A program made the translations under genes and the position numbers. Below, one piece after another: positions 1 through 6,591 of a stretch of 6,799 nt of DNA; the first letter of the stretch is position 1; each line of letters starts with the position of its first letter. The DNA comes from CAVSWN01 sp046728115. GTDB lineage: Bacteria; Acidobacteriota; Vicinamibacteria; Vicinamibacterales; CAVVIG01. Under the pieces are notes generated by a model that was given only the letters and a program-made list of their open reading frames with translations, did no database searches and was not told the DNA's origin. The stretch covers positions 1-6,799 of the forward strand of contig JBKPDW010000441.1 in the NCBI GenBank assembly GCA_046728115.1, written 5' to 3'.

Positions 1-2304
1 GAGTTCCCGGTCGATCGACGCGAGCGTGGATCGCAGCGGCGCGATGATGGTCTCTGGGTCCTGCGCGCTTCTGACGGCGACCACGATCGATCGCGCCGGC
101 TGCTGCGCGTACGGAAAATAGTACGCGCCAACCGGCGGATCTTTCGGCGTCAGGCCGGTCACCTGGACGTTCGCGACCACGCCAATCACTGTGTAGGAGC
201 GCGTGTCGGGGCCTCGCGTCAGGAGATCGAGCACGCCGGTGGGATTGGCGGGCCTGAGGAGGCGCTGGCCGACGGCGTCGCGGCCAGGCCAGAATCGCCG
301 CGCAAGCCGCTCGTCGACGATGACCACTGGCGCCGCCGAGGCCGTGTCCCGCCGGTCGAAGTATCGCCCGCGCAGGAGCGGGATGCGCATCGCCTCGAAG
401 TAGCCGTCGCTCGCGCTGATCAGGTGCGGCGCCACGATCGATTCGCCGCCTCCCTGTTCGCTCCCCGCCGCGAGGATGATGCCGCTGCTGTAGTTCCCCC
501 CGAGTGGGATCGTTGTCGTCAGCCCGGCGGCGCCGACGCCGGGAAGGGCGCGCGTGCGCTCGAGCAGCCGGTCGGCGACCTGTCCGAGCGCCGACACGTC
601 GCGATACGCGCTCGACGGAAGATTAATCGCGGCCGTGACGACGCCGGTCGGCTCAAACCCCGGATCGATCGCGAGGACGGCGCGGAAGCTGGCGAGAAGC
701 AGCGCCGCGCCGATGAGCAGCATGAAGGCGAGCGCGACCTGCGCGGTAGCGAGCAGCCGGCGCAGCCTGCCGGCCGCGGTCCCCGCTGTGCCGCTGCGGC
801 CCGCGTCGCGCAGCACGTCAGTGACATTGACCCTCGACAGCCGTACCAGCGGAATCAAGCCGGTGGCAACGCCGACGGCCGCGGCAAGCGTCAGCATCGC
901 CCCGGCGGCCTGCCAGTCGAGCCTGATCTCATGGCTGCGCGGCAACACGTCAAGATCGAGCCCGGTCACCAGACGCAGCACCCACCAGCCGGCCGCCATG
1001 CCCATCGCTCCGCCGCACACCGCGAGCAGCGTCGTCTCGGTGAGCACCTGTTGGCCGACGCGCGCCACGCTCGCGCCGATCGCATGCCGCGTCGCCAGCT
1101 CGCGCCAGCGGGCGGCCGATCGCATGAGAAATAGGTTCGCGAGGTTGACGCCGCCGATCAGCAGCACGAAGAGTGCGCCCGCCCACAGCAGATACAGCGT
1201 CGCGCGGACGTCGCGCACGACCTCGTCCTGGAGCGGCACGACGACGGTCCGATATCCGCCGTCGCGGATCAGATTCCTGAACTGCGGGAGCCGCTCCTCG
1301 TTGCGGGCATTGAGCGCGTCGATCTCGCGCTGTGCCTGATCGACCGACGCACCCGTCTTCAAACGCGCGATCATCACCCAGTTGTTGCTGTGGCGCGAGG
1401 CGTCGGATTGCTGATCCGCCGTGAACGACAGCGGCAGCCAGAGGTCGATGTCCTTCCACAAGTACTCGAAATCGGCGGCGAGGATGCCGACGACGCGAAA
1501 TGGCCGGCCGTCGAGGCGGATGTCGCGGCCGACCAGCGACGCGTCGCTGCCGTACCGCCGCCGCCAGAATGTATACGACAACATGACCTTCGCGTCGTTT
1601 CCCAATTGGGCGTCCTGTTCGGTGATCGTACGGCCGGCGAATGTGCCCGCGCCGAGCAGCGTGTAGAACGACGGCGTCGCCCGCAGTACGTTGAGGCGTT
1701 CGGCGCCGTCCGGCGCGTCGAGCGTGACGCTGCCGCGTCGATAGAGCATCACCTCGTCGAACGAGCGGACGTCGCGCCGACGCTCGAAGTAGTCCGGCAC
1801 GGACGCGGCACCGACGCCCGGCCCCGCCGCGCCGAACCCGAATCTCGGATACAGGTTCGACACCAGCACGATCCGGTCGGCGCCCGCGATTGGTAGCGGC
1901 TTGAGCAGGACCGATCGCACGATGCTGAAGATCACCGTGTTGCCGCCGAGACAGACGACGAGCGTCGCCAGCACGGTCAGCGTGAAGCTGCGCTCGCGCG
2001 TCCAGCTCCGCATCGCAAAGCGCGCGTCGCGGAGCACGTCGGACACGCGCTCCGCCCACGGCCGCCGTCCTTCCCGATGAGCGGGCGGCGTCCGCCACTC
2101 TTCCCGATGGGCGCCCGGTGCGGAGATGAGCGCGTCCGCCATTCCGCTCAGCCACGCGCGCGCATACCCGGGCACGCCGTGACGGCGGCGGGCCGCCTCG
2201 AGGCAGTCGAGGAACAGCGTTTCCAACTCGCGCCCGTGCTGGCGGCGCACGCGCGGCGGCCAGAGGAGAAGGAGCAGACGATAGAGCAGGCGGGTCGCGC
2301 CCAT
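1..2304 (-). CDS. ADOP-type (MacB/FtsX-like) ABC transporter permease, 3' end cut by window
   Basis: One uninterrupted frame of 768 codons runs from ATG at 2304 to the window edge without a stop. Residues 1-60 resemble the ADOP N-terminal prefix domain (arginine-rich, LYRLLLLLWP). RDARFAMRSWTRE at about 92-104 and the first membrane helix at about 106-130, ending GGNTVIFSIVRSVLLKPLP, are the usual entry to a MacB-type periplasmic domain (about 145-360). An FtsX core follows at about 370-490 with three helices, then a helix at about 520-540 and a second periplasmic domain from about 550 to the edge. The missing part should be the final FtsX domain, about 100-150 residues. MacB-like permeases work with an ATPase in export or mechanotransmission; ADOP members usually have no ATPase next to them, and none is seen here. 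It starts 11 nt after the PadR stop, so the two are probably co-transcribed. No good Shine-Dalgarno is seen, suggesting translational coupling. Substrate unknown. Confidence 0.93.
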   Translation of the reverse strand, partial: MGATRLLYRLLLLLWPPRVRRQHGRELETLFLDCLEAARRRHGVPGYARAWLSGMADALISAPGAHREEWRTPPAHREGRRPWAERVSDVLRDARFAMRSWTRERSFTLTVLATLVVCLGGNTVIFSIVRSVLLKPLPIAGADRIVLVSNLYPRFGFGAAGPGVGAASVPDYFERRRDVRSFDEVMLYRRGSVTLDAPDGAERLNVLRATPSFYTLLGAGTFAGRTITEQDAQLGNDAKVMLSYTFWRRRYGSDASLVGRDIRLDGRPFRVVGILAADFEYLWKDIDLWLPLSFTADQQSDASRHSNNWVMIARLKTGASVDQAQREIDALNARNEERLPQFRNLIRDGGYRTVVVPLQDEVVRDVRATLYLLWAGALFVLLIGGVNLANLFLMRSAARWRELATRHAIGASVARVGQQVLTETTLLAVCGGAMGMAAGWWVLRLVTGLDLDVLPRSHEIRLDWQAAGAMLTLAAAVGVATGLIPLVRLSRVNVTDVLRDAGRSGTAGTAAGRLRRLLATAQVALAFMLLIGAALLLASFRAVLAIDPGFEPTGVVTAAINLPSSAYRDVSALGQVADRLLERTRALPGVGAAGLTTTIPLGGNYSSGIILAAGSEQGGGESIVAPHLISASDGYFEAMRIPLLRGRYFDRRDTASAAPVVIVDERLARRFWPGRDAVGQRLLRPANPTGVLDLLTRGPDTRSYTVIGVVANVQVTGLTPKDPPVGAYYFPYAQQPARSIVVAVRSAQDPETIIAPLRSTLASIDREL

Positions 2305-2315
2305 GGCGTCGAGCG

Positions 2316-2684
2316 TCAGGCGTCCTTCCCGAGGACGCGCTTCGCGCGGGCGGCGTTCGCCAGGCGCAGGTGCCGATCGGCTTCCGTCCTGCACGCGCGC
2401 CGGCCGGCCGGCGTGATGCGGTAGAAGCGCGGCCGTCCGCCGCCGGCGACGAAGCCCTCCGGTGCCTCGGTTCCGGCCACGAGGCCCTCTTCGTTCATCC
2501 GCTTGAGCGCGAGGTAGAGCATGCCGGGCCAGACCTGCACGCGGCCGTCGGTCTGCGCGGCGACTTCCTGGATGATGCCGAGGCCGTGGCGGCTGTCGTC
2601 GGCGAGCGCGAGGAGGATGTGGAACCAGTGATCGGGCAGCGGAGTGCCGGGAGTGAATGAAGTCTTGGTGCGACTCACGGTCAC
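2316..2684 (-). CDS. PadR-like winged-helix transcriptional repressor
   Basis: A 122-residue protein, a normal size for small PadR-like regulators. DHWFHILLALADD (about 18-30) is helix 1, HGLGIIQEV (33-41) helix 2, and GMLYLALKRMNEEGLV (54-69) the recognition-helix region, close to the canonical G-x-LY-x-AL-x-R-L-x-x-x-GL pattern. GRPRFYRITPAGRR (83-96) is the wing. The frame stays open further upstream to an ATG at 2786, but that extension would translate through the promoter and palindrome and is not PadR-like. I chose GTG at 2684 because GGAGG lies 8 nt before it; a second GTG at 2678 is less well spaced. The ADOP permease follows after 11 nt. PadR-ADOP pairs are common in Acidobacteriota, and the palindrome over its promoter implies autorepression. 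The ligand is unknown. Confidence 0.9.
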   Translation of the reverse strand: MTVSRTKTSFTPGTPLPDHWFHILLALADDSRHGLGIIQEVAAQTDGRVQVWPGMLYLALKRMNEEGLVAGTEAPEGFVAGGGRPRFYRITPAGRRACRTEADRHLRLANAARAKRVLGKDA

Positions 2685-2692
2685 CGAATCGG

Positions 2693-2697
2693 CCTCC
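2693..2697 (-). promoter_or_regulatory. Ribosome binding site fixing the PadR start
   Basis: Minus-strand GGAGG sits 8 nt before the GTG at 2684. It is the only good Shine-Dalgarno in the 5' part of this frame and argues for the shorter PadR protein over the ATG at 2786. Confidence 0.65.
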
Positions 2698-2703
2698 GCG
2701 GCC

Positions 2704-2731
2704 AGTATAACTGAATTCAGATATACGTCAG
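2704..2731 (-). promoter_or_regulatory. Predicted sigma-70-type promoter of the padR-permease unit
   Basis: On the minus strand, CTGACG (2731-2726; 4 of 6 match TTGACA) is followed after 16 bp by TATACT (2709-2704; 5 of 6 match TATAAT). Transcription would start near 2697, giving a very short leader with the ribosome binding site close to the 5' end. The overlap with the palindrome at 2705-2726 supports it as a regulated promoter. The consensus match was made by eye. Confidence 0.55.
2705..2726 (-). promoter_or_regulatory. 22-bp palindromic operator, likely PadR site
   Basis: On the minus strand the left arm reads GTATATCTGAA, and the reverse complement of the right arm reads GTATAACTGAA, so ten of eleven pairs match around a GAATTC centre. 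The AT-rich block stands out sharply from the GC-rich surroundings. It covers the whole spacer and most of the -10 box of the predicted padR promoter, 21 bp upstream of the GTG. A dimeric PadR bound here would block RNA polymerase. The arms differ from the ATGT/ACAT dyads described for classical PadR proteins, so assignment to this regulator is inferred from position. Confidence 0.7.
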
Positions 2732-2827
2732 GGACGAAAAGAAGCCGCAACTGCCGAGCAACATCGCGCCAACCGCGGCGGCGCACAACGACCCGGCCGG
2801 CAGCGCGAGCCGGCTATTTCGAGCCAT
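2717..2827 (-). CDS. Possible small membrane or lipoprotein-like peptide (36 aa), uncertain
   Basis: A short frame starts with ATG at 2827, overlapping the last 14 nt of the DUF1080 gene, and stops with TGA inside the palindrome. The product begins MARNSRLALP, followed by a hydrophobic stretch AAAVGAMLLGSCGFF (about 18-32) in which LGSC resembles a lipobox, and it ends SSLTYI. A basic start plus hydrophobic core is what a small membrane protein or tiny lipoprotein would show, and third codon positions are mostly G or C like the neighbours. Against it: no clear Shine-Dalgarno, only 36 codons, and chance hydrophobic frames occur in GC-rich DNA. It could be expressed by coupling to the gene before it. 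Confidence 0.2.
   Translation of the reverse strand: MARNSRLALPAGSLCAAAVGAMLLGSCGFFSSLTYI
2796..2814 (-). terminator. GC hairpin at the end of the DUF1080 gene, weak terminator candidate
   Basis: GCCGGC occurs at 2809-2814 and again at 2796-2801. As the word is self-complementary, the two copies form a perfect 6-bp stem with a 7-nt loop right at the DUF1080 stop codon. No U-run follows on the minus strand, so this is not a standard intrinsic terminator. It may instead stabilise the 3' end or only slow polymerase. Confidence 0.25.
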
Positions 2828-3425
2828 ACGAGAAGTCGTCGAACTCCGTCACGCTGTCCGCCTTGGTCCAGACACCCACCTTTCCGGCGTCCTTGAACGT
2901 CTCGTCGTCCCAGTCGAGAGCTTTCTGGCCGTTGAACATCACGACGAAATGGCTGCCCTGGAACTCGACTCGCAACGTGTGCCACTGACTCCCGGCCACG
3001 GTCATCCGAGCGCGCTTCTTCTCCGTTCGTCGGCCGTTGATCGTGTGATAGATCGTGACGTTGTTCTCCAGCGCATTCGCGCGGGCGACGTAGTAGTTGT
3101 TCGCGTCCTTCGCGCGCCAGACGAGACCGCCGGCTTGATCTTCTTTGCCGGAAATCGCCTTGAACTTCACCTCGACGAAGCCGTCCTTCAGACTGCTATC
3201 GTCTTTGAGGCACACGGGGTACGTCGCCTGACCCGATTGCCTGAGCACGTTCGGTTTGCTCGGCGCGCTGTTGTCCTGGACGACGGTCCAATTCGCCTGC
3301 CCGGTGCCGGTCTGTGTTGCCGTCCACCCGCTCGGCGGCTTGCCGACGTCGGCTTTGTCGAAATTGACGGTCTCTGTCGCGCCGGCGGCCAGCAGCGCGC
3401 CGGCCAGAATCGTTGCGGTTTTCAT
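2814..3425 (-). CDS. Exported DUF1080 / concanavalin-like (LamG-type) domain protein
   Basis: 203 residues from ATG at 3425. MKTATILAGALLAAGA (1-16) is a short signal peptide-like segment. The rest is one beta-sandwich domain: FDKADVGKPPSGW (about 22-34), GGLVWRAKDANNYYVARAN (99-117), WHTLRVEFQGSHFVVMFNG (148-166) and GKVGVWTKADSVTEFDDF (181-198). These match the pattern of DUF1080 / 3-keto-disaccharide hydrolase-like proteins, which share the LamG fold and bind or cleave sugars. It is near the single-domain minimum, so carbohydrate binding is as likely as catalysis. GGAG lies 6 nt before this ATG. An ATG at 3437 (prefix MEPE, with AGAGG 6 nt upstream) is nearly as good; one at 3464 would overlap the previous gene by 17 nt and put charged residues ahead of the signal. 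Last gene of the five-gene run. Substrate unknown. Confidence 0.82.
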   Translation of the reverse strand: MKTATILAGALLAAGATETVNFDKADVGKPPSGWTATQTGTGQANWTVVQDNSAPSKPNVLRQSGQATYPVCLKDDSSLKDGFVEVKFKAISGKEDQAGGLVWRAKDANNYYVARANALENNVTIYHTINGRRTEKKRARMTVAGSQWHTLRVEFQGSHFVVMFNGQKALDWDDETFKDAGKVGVWTKADSVTEFDDFSYGSK

Positions 3426-3447
3426 TTCGGGCTCCATGAGGTTCCTC

Positions 3448-3921
3448 TCATCGCTGCAGTTCATCCAGTAACAGCTTCACGTGTCGCACGATCGCATCGC
3501 GCATCGGTCCATAGCCTTGGTCGTCCGGCACGTCCGACCAGTCGGCGGCCTTTCCGGATCGACGGGCCGCGTCGGGCAGCGTGCAACCGATGGCGAAGAT
3601 GTGCGTCGCGTCCGCGACGTCCGCACCAGTGATCGCCGACGGCTTTCCGGTCGGCACGGCCACACCATCGGCTTTCAGTCCCTCGACCGCGCGTACCGAC
3701 AGATCGTCCTGGGGACTGGTTCCGCGGAAGGTCGCACGGAACGGCAGGTTCCGTTCTGCGGCGAGCTTGTTGAAGTAGGCGGTCGCTACCACACTCTTGG
3801 CGGCACCGTGCTCGCACACGAATATGACGGCCGGAGCCGGCCGGGAAGGCGTCTGCACCGCCCCCATGAGGATCAACGTGACGAATTGAATGACGGTCAC
3901 TGGCACACTCCTCCGCGTCAT
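3448..3921 (-). CDS. Low-molecular-weight phosphatase / arsenate reductase-like protein with N-terminal hydrophobic segment
   Basis: 157 residues from an ATG whose ATGA overlaps the kinase stop. Residues 7-22 (PVTVIQFVTLILMGAV) form a hydrophobic segment after a basic start, like a signal peptide or membrane anchor. The LMW-PTP fold then begins: AVIFVCEHGAAKSVVA (31-46) is the beta-strand plus P-loop, with catalytic Cys36. RGTSPQDDLSVRAVEGLKADGV (66-87) matches the region after the loop, and WSDVPDD (128-134) occupies the place of the general-acid loop. The P-loop is C-x5-K-S, not C-x5-R-S: the phosphate-binding Arg is Lys42. Both the hydrophobic N-terminus and the Lys are unusual for the cytoplasmic enzymes of this family. 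A GTG at codon 8, with GGAGG upstream, is an alternative start that keeps the hydrophobic segment. Its role beside a two-component system is unknown; acting on the kinase is possible only if it stays in the cytoplasm. Confidence 0.82.
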   Translation of the reverse strand: MTRRSVPVTVIQFVTLILMGAVQTPSRPAPAVIFVCEHGAAKSVVATAYFNKLAAERNLPFRATFRGTSPQDDLSVRAVEGLKADGVAVPTGKPSAITGADVADATHIFAIGCTLPDAARRSGKAADWSDVPDDQGYGPMRDAIVRHVKLLLDELQR

Positions 3922-5066
3922 GCCACCACTGTTACGTCGCTGTTCGGCGCGCTCAGTCGCGGCAGACTGATTCGAAACACTGATCCTTTGCTGGTGGGTT
4001 CGAGCACTATCTGCCCGCCGTTCGCTTCCACGGCCCATTTCGCGATCGCGAGTCCCAACCCGGTTCCGCCCATCTCCCGTGCGCGGCCCTCGTCGATCCG
4101 GTAGAAACGGTCGAAGATGCGATCGCGGTGCTCAGGCGGAATGCCCGCGCCCTCGTCCGCTACTGTCATCGTGGCTTGCTCGGGACCACCGTCGACGTGA
4201 ATCGTAATCGTGGACGCTTCTGGGCTGTACTTGATCGCGTTGTCGACGAGGTTCGTCACCGCGTCCCTCAGCACCAGACGATCCGCCAGAACACGAACGT
4301 TCGCAGTCGACGCCACGTCGAGCCGCTGCCGCCGCTCCTCGGCCAGCAGGCTGAGCGAAGAGGCCACATCTCGGGCGAGGTCCCCGAGGTCGACGACGTC
4401 GCGCGACAGGCGAACCGTGCCCGCGTCTCCGCGCGAGAGTTGCAGCAAGGTATCGATCAGCCGCGTGAGCCGGTCGACCTCCTCGAGCATCGAGCCCATC
4501 GCCTCTTTGTATTCGGCGGGGGTCCGGGTTTCGCGGAGGCCCAGCTCGCCGATCCCGCGGATGACCGACAGCGGCGTGCGTAATTCGTGTGAGGCATCGG
4601 CGGTGAATCGCCGGAGCTGGCCGAAGGACGATTCCAGACGAGCGAACGTGTCGTTGATCACCGCTGCGAGTCTGCCGATTTCGTCATGCGCGTTGGGGAC
4701 CGACAACCGTTCGTGCAGGCGATCCGCGGTAATACGGCGCGATTCGGCCGCGAGGTGATCAATCGGCGCCAGTGCGCGCCGGGCCAGTACGTACCCGCCC
4801 ACTCCTGCCAGCACGACGATGACCGGCAGACCGAGGACCAGCACGACCAGGATTTCGCCAAGCTGCTGTTCGACGCGCTCCTCGGGACTCGCCGCGACGA
4901 CGTGGTCCGGCTCAGTCTGCGTTTCTTCTTCGAGTTGCTCGTGAAACTCATGACGCACCGCCAGGAAGGTGACGGCCGCATACACGACCAACATCAACGC
5001 CAGGACGGCCGTGTACCAAGCGGTCAACCGGACGCGTATCGACGCCGTCGACCACCAGCGGATCAC
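3918..5066 (-). CDS. HAMP-domain sensor histidine kinase
   Basis: 382 residues starting at GTG 5066, which overlaps the regulator stop (GTGA). Membrane helix 1 spans about 14-36 and helix 2 about 71-95, leaving only some 34 residues, rich in Glu, outside the membrane. HAMP is about 94-146. HisKA carries FTADASHELRTPL (154-166) with phosphoacceptor His160. The ATPase domain shows the N box NLVDNAIKYS (272-281), the G1 box DEGAGIP (304-310), the F-box region IFDRFYRID (317-325) and the G2 box GGTGLGLAI (333-341). All catalytic motifs are intact. The layout resembles small EnvZ/CusS-type kinases. It should autophosphorylate on His160 and pass the phosphate to Asp52 of the regulator just upstream. 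With so small an outer loop, the signal is more likely membrane state or a partner protein than a bulky ligand; this is inference. Confidence 0.96.
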   Translation of the reverse strand: MIRWWSTASIRVRLTAWYTAVLALMLVVYAAVTFLAVRHEFHEQLEEETQTEPDHVVAASPEERVEQQLGEILVVLVLGLPVIVVLAGVGGYVLARRALAPIDHLAAESRRITADRLHERLSVPNAHDEIGRLAAVINDTFARLESSFGQLRRFTADASHELRTPLSVIRGIGELGLRETRTPAEYKEAMGSMLEEVDRLTRLIDTLLQLSRGDAGTVRLSRDVVDLGDLARDVASSLSLLAEERRQRLDVASTANVRVLADRLVLRDAVTNLVDNAIKYSPEASTITIHVDGGPEQATMTVADEGAGIPPEHRDRIFDRFYRIDEGRAREMGGTGLGLAIAKWAVEANGGQIVLEPTSKGSVFRISLPRLSAPNSDVTVVA

Positions 5067-5749
5067 GGCTCACCTTCGCGGACGACGAAGCCGACCCCGC
5101 GCACCGTGTGTATCAACCGTGTCGCGCCGTCGAGATCGACTTTGCGTCGAAGCCGCGCCATCTGCACGTCGATAACGTTGTCGAGCGGCGTCGCGCGGCG
5201 TGGTTCCTTCCAGACATCCCTGGCCAGCATCTCGCGCGATACGAGGTTCCCCTGATGGCGCAGTAGGTACTCGAGCAACTCGAACTCGCGACCGGTGAGG
5301 TCGATCGCGCGGTCGCCGCGAACGACTCTCCGTGCGACGAGGTCCATTTCGAGGTTGGCCACTTTGAGCCGAAGGACCTCCGACGCACGACCGCGGCGCA
5401 GGAGCGCACGAATCCGTGCGAGCAGCTCCGGCAGCGCGAACGGCTTCACCAGATAATCGTCCGCCCCACGATCCAATCCGAGGACTCGATCCTCGATACC
5501 GTCGCGCGCCGTGAGTATGAGCACCGGCGTCTCGACGTGCCGCTGGCGGAGCGTCTGGAGAATCTCGAGGCCGCTCCGGCCCGGGAGCATCAGATCGAGC
5601 ACCACCAGGTCGAACAGCTCGGCATTCGCGCGGTAGAACCCGTCCTCACCGGTCGCCGCCACGACGACATCGTAATGCTCGGCTTGCAGTGCGGACGACA
5701 GCACCTGCGCCAGCTTCCGTTCGTCTTCGACAATCAGCAAACGCACCAC
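5063..5749 (-). CDS. OmpR/PhoB-family DNA-binding response regulator
   Basis: 228 residues, the standard length for the family. The receiver domain (1-118) has the acidic pair Glu8-Asp9, phosphoacceptor Asp52 in LDLMLPG, Thr80 and Lys102 in VKPF. The winged-helix effector domain (about 127-225) includes LTGREFELLEYLLRHQG (151-167), the recognition helix around DNVIDVQMARLRRKV (190-204) and the wing TVRGVGFVV (215-223). The start is the first of two consecutive GTG codons (5749, 5746); an ATG at 5755 is out of frame. No strong Shine-Dalgarno is seen, but the desaturase stop lies 8 nt upstream, so coupling is likely. It pairs with the kinase that follows. Targets are unknown; its own operon promoter is the obvious candidate. 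Confidence 0.96.
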   Translation of the reverse strand: MVRLLIVEDERKLAQVLSSALQAEHYDVVVAATGEDGFYRANAELFDLVVLDLMLPGRSGLEILQTLRQRHVETPVLILTARDGIEDRVLGLDRGADDYLVKPFALPELLARIRALLRRGRASEVLRLKVANLEMDLVARRVVRGDRAIDLTGREFELLEYLLRHQGNLVSREMLARDVWKEPRRATPLDNVIDVQMARLRRKVDLDGATRLIHTVRGVGFVVREGEP

Positions 5750-5757
5750 GTCGCATG

Positions 5758-6591
5758 TTACCGGCCGGCGCCGGCTTCGAGTCTGACTTTTGTGTCAGGC
5801 AAGTCGGGCCGTGCGGAACGTTGAAACGGCATCGTCACCAACCCGGGGCACGACGCCGTGCTCATGGCCTCTGCATTGTCGAGTCCATAGACCACGGACT
5901 CGGCTCGAGCCGAAGGGGTGTAGGTCCCGAGCAGACGGTCGTAGATCGTCAGCAGATTGGCGTAGTTCGAGTTGGTTTCCGACACTTTGCGTGAATGGTG
6001 GATCTTGTGGACGTTCGGCGTCACCCAGACCAGCGACAGCACACGATCGAGCGGCGGCCAGAGCCGAATGTTTCCGTGTTCGATCACGCCATTGATCGCT
6101 TGCAGCAGCCGCTGGATGATCACGGCCTGCGCGGGGATGCCCAGCAGCCAGACCGGCACGATCGCAAACAAGAACCGCCACCCCGTCTCGACCGGATGAG
6201 TCCGGTACGTCGTCGTGACGTCAACGAAGGCGTCGCTATGATGGACGCGATGGAACCGCCACATCGCCGGCCACGCGTGCATCGTCCGATGCGAGGCGTA
6301 GCCGACAGAAAAGTCGAGCACGACGATCCCGACGACGATGTCGAGCCACATGGGCCATCCCAGCCGTGCAAGCAGGCGGGTCGGTCGGAGCGTCAGGGCA
6401 GCGGTTGCCGCGACCGATGCCAGCAGCCAATTCGAGACGAACGACAACGCCGTCAGTCCGAGGTTCGCGCCTCGCCTGCCGCGCGCCCATGGCCTGGCAA
6501 CGAACATCGGCAGGGCCGTTTCGATCAGCGCGCCAATGGCCATGATGGTCAGGATGATCGTGACGTTGGTCAGAAACTCGCGAGCCGTCAT
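5758..6591 (-). CDS. Sterol desaturase / fatty acid hydroxylase superfamily membrane protein
   Basis: 277 residues from ATG 6591, with GGAGG 6 nt upstream. Hydrophobic helices lie at about 8-30, 44-68, 82-99 and 138-165. The di-iron histidine motifs are complete: HRTMH (101-105), HRVHH (114-118), HPVE with His132, His172 in IEHGN, and HKIHH (195-199). This is the pattern of the fatty acid hydroxylase superfamily (sterol C4/C5 oxidases, carotenoid and fatty-acid hydroxylases). Such enzymes use O2 and two electrons at a membrane-bound di-iron centre to hydroxylate or desaturate lipids. The substrate cannot be read from sequence; a membrane fatty acid, hopanoid or ether lipid is possible. It is the first gene of the run that holds the two-component system, which suggests lipid modification under envelope control. 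The C-terminal tail (about 225-277) is more hydrophilic. Confidence 0.92.
   Translation of the reverse strand: MTAREFLTNVTIILTIMAIGALIETALPMFVARPWARGRRGANLGLTALSFVSNWLLASVAATAALTLRPTRLLARLGWPMWLDIVVGIVVLDFSVGYASHRTMHAWPAMWRFHRVHHSDAFVDVTTTYRTHPVETGWRFLFAIVPVWLLGIPAQAVIIQRLLQAINGVIEHGNIRLWPPLDRVLSLVWVTPNVHKIHHSRKVSETNSNYANLLTIYDRLLGTYTPSARAESVVYGLDNAEAMSTASCPGLVTMPFQRSARPDLPDTKVRLEAGAGR

Noticed and set aside
424..1339. Long plus-strand open frames opposite the permease gene (424-1134 and 554-1339)
   Set aside because: The products are Arg/Ala/Ser-rich and low in family signal, while the minus frame gives a clean ADOP permease across the same bases. They are GC-driven antisense shadows.
950..2155. 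A 401-codon minus-strand frame inside the permease region
   Set aside because: It is shifted relative to the true frame, very Arg-rich, without helices or domains; the correct frame runs from 2304 through the whole region to base 1.
2685..2786. Upstream extension of PadR to ATG 2786
   Set aside because: It would translate through the promoter and palindrome, adds 34 residues with no PadR similarity, and lacks the ribosome binding site seen before GTG 2684.
3481..4104. Plus-strand frame opposite the phosphatase-like gene and kinase end
   Set aside because: It lies opposite two well-supported overlapping minus-strand genes and shows no recognisable domain.
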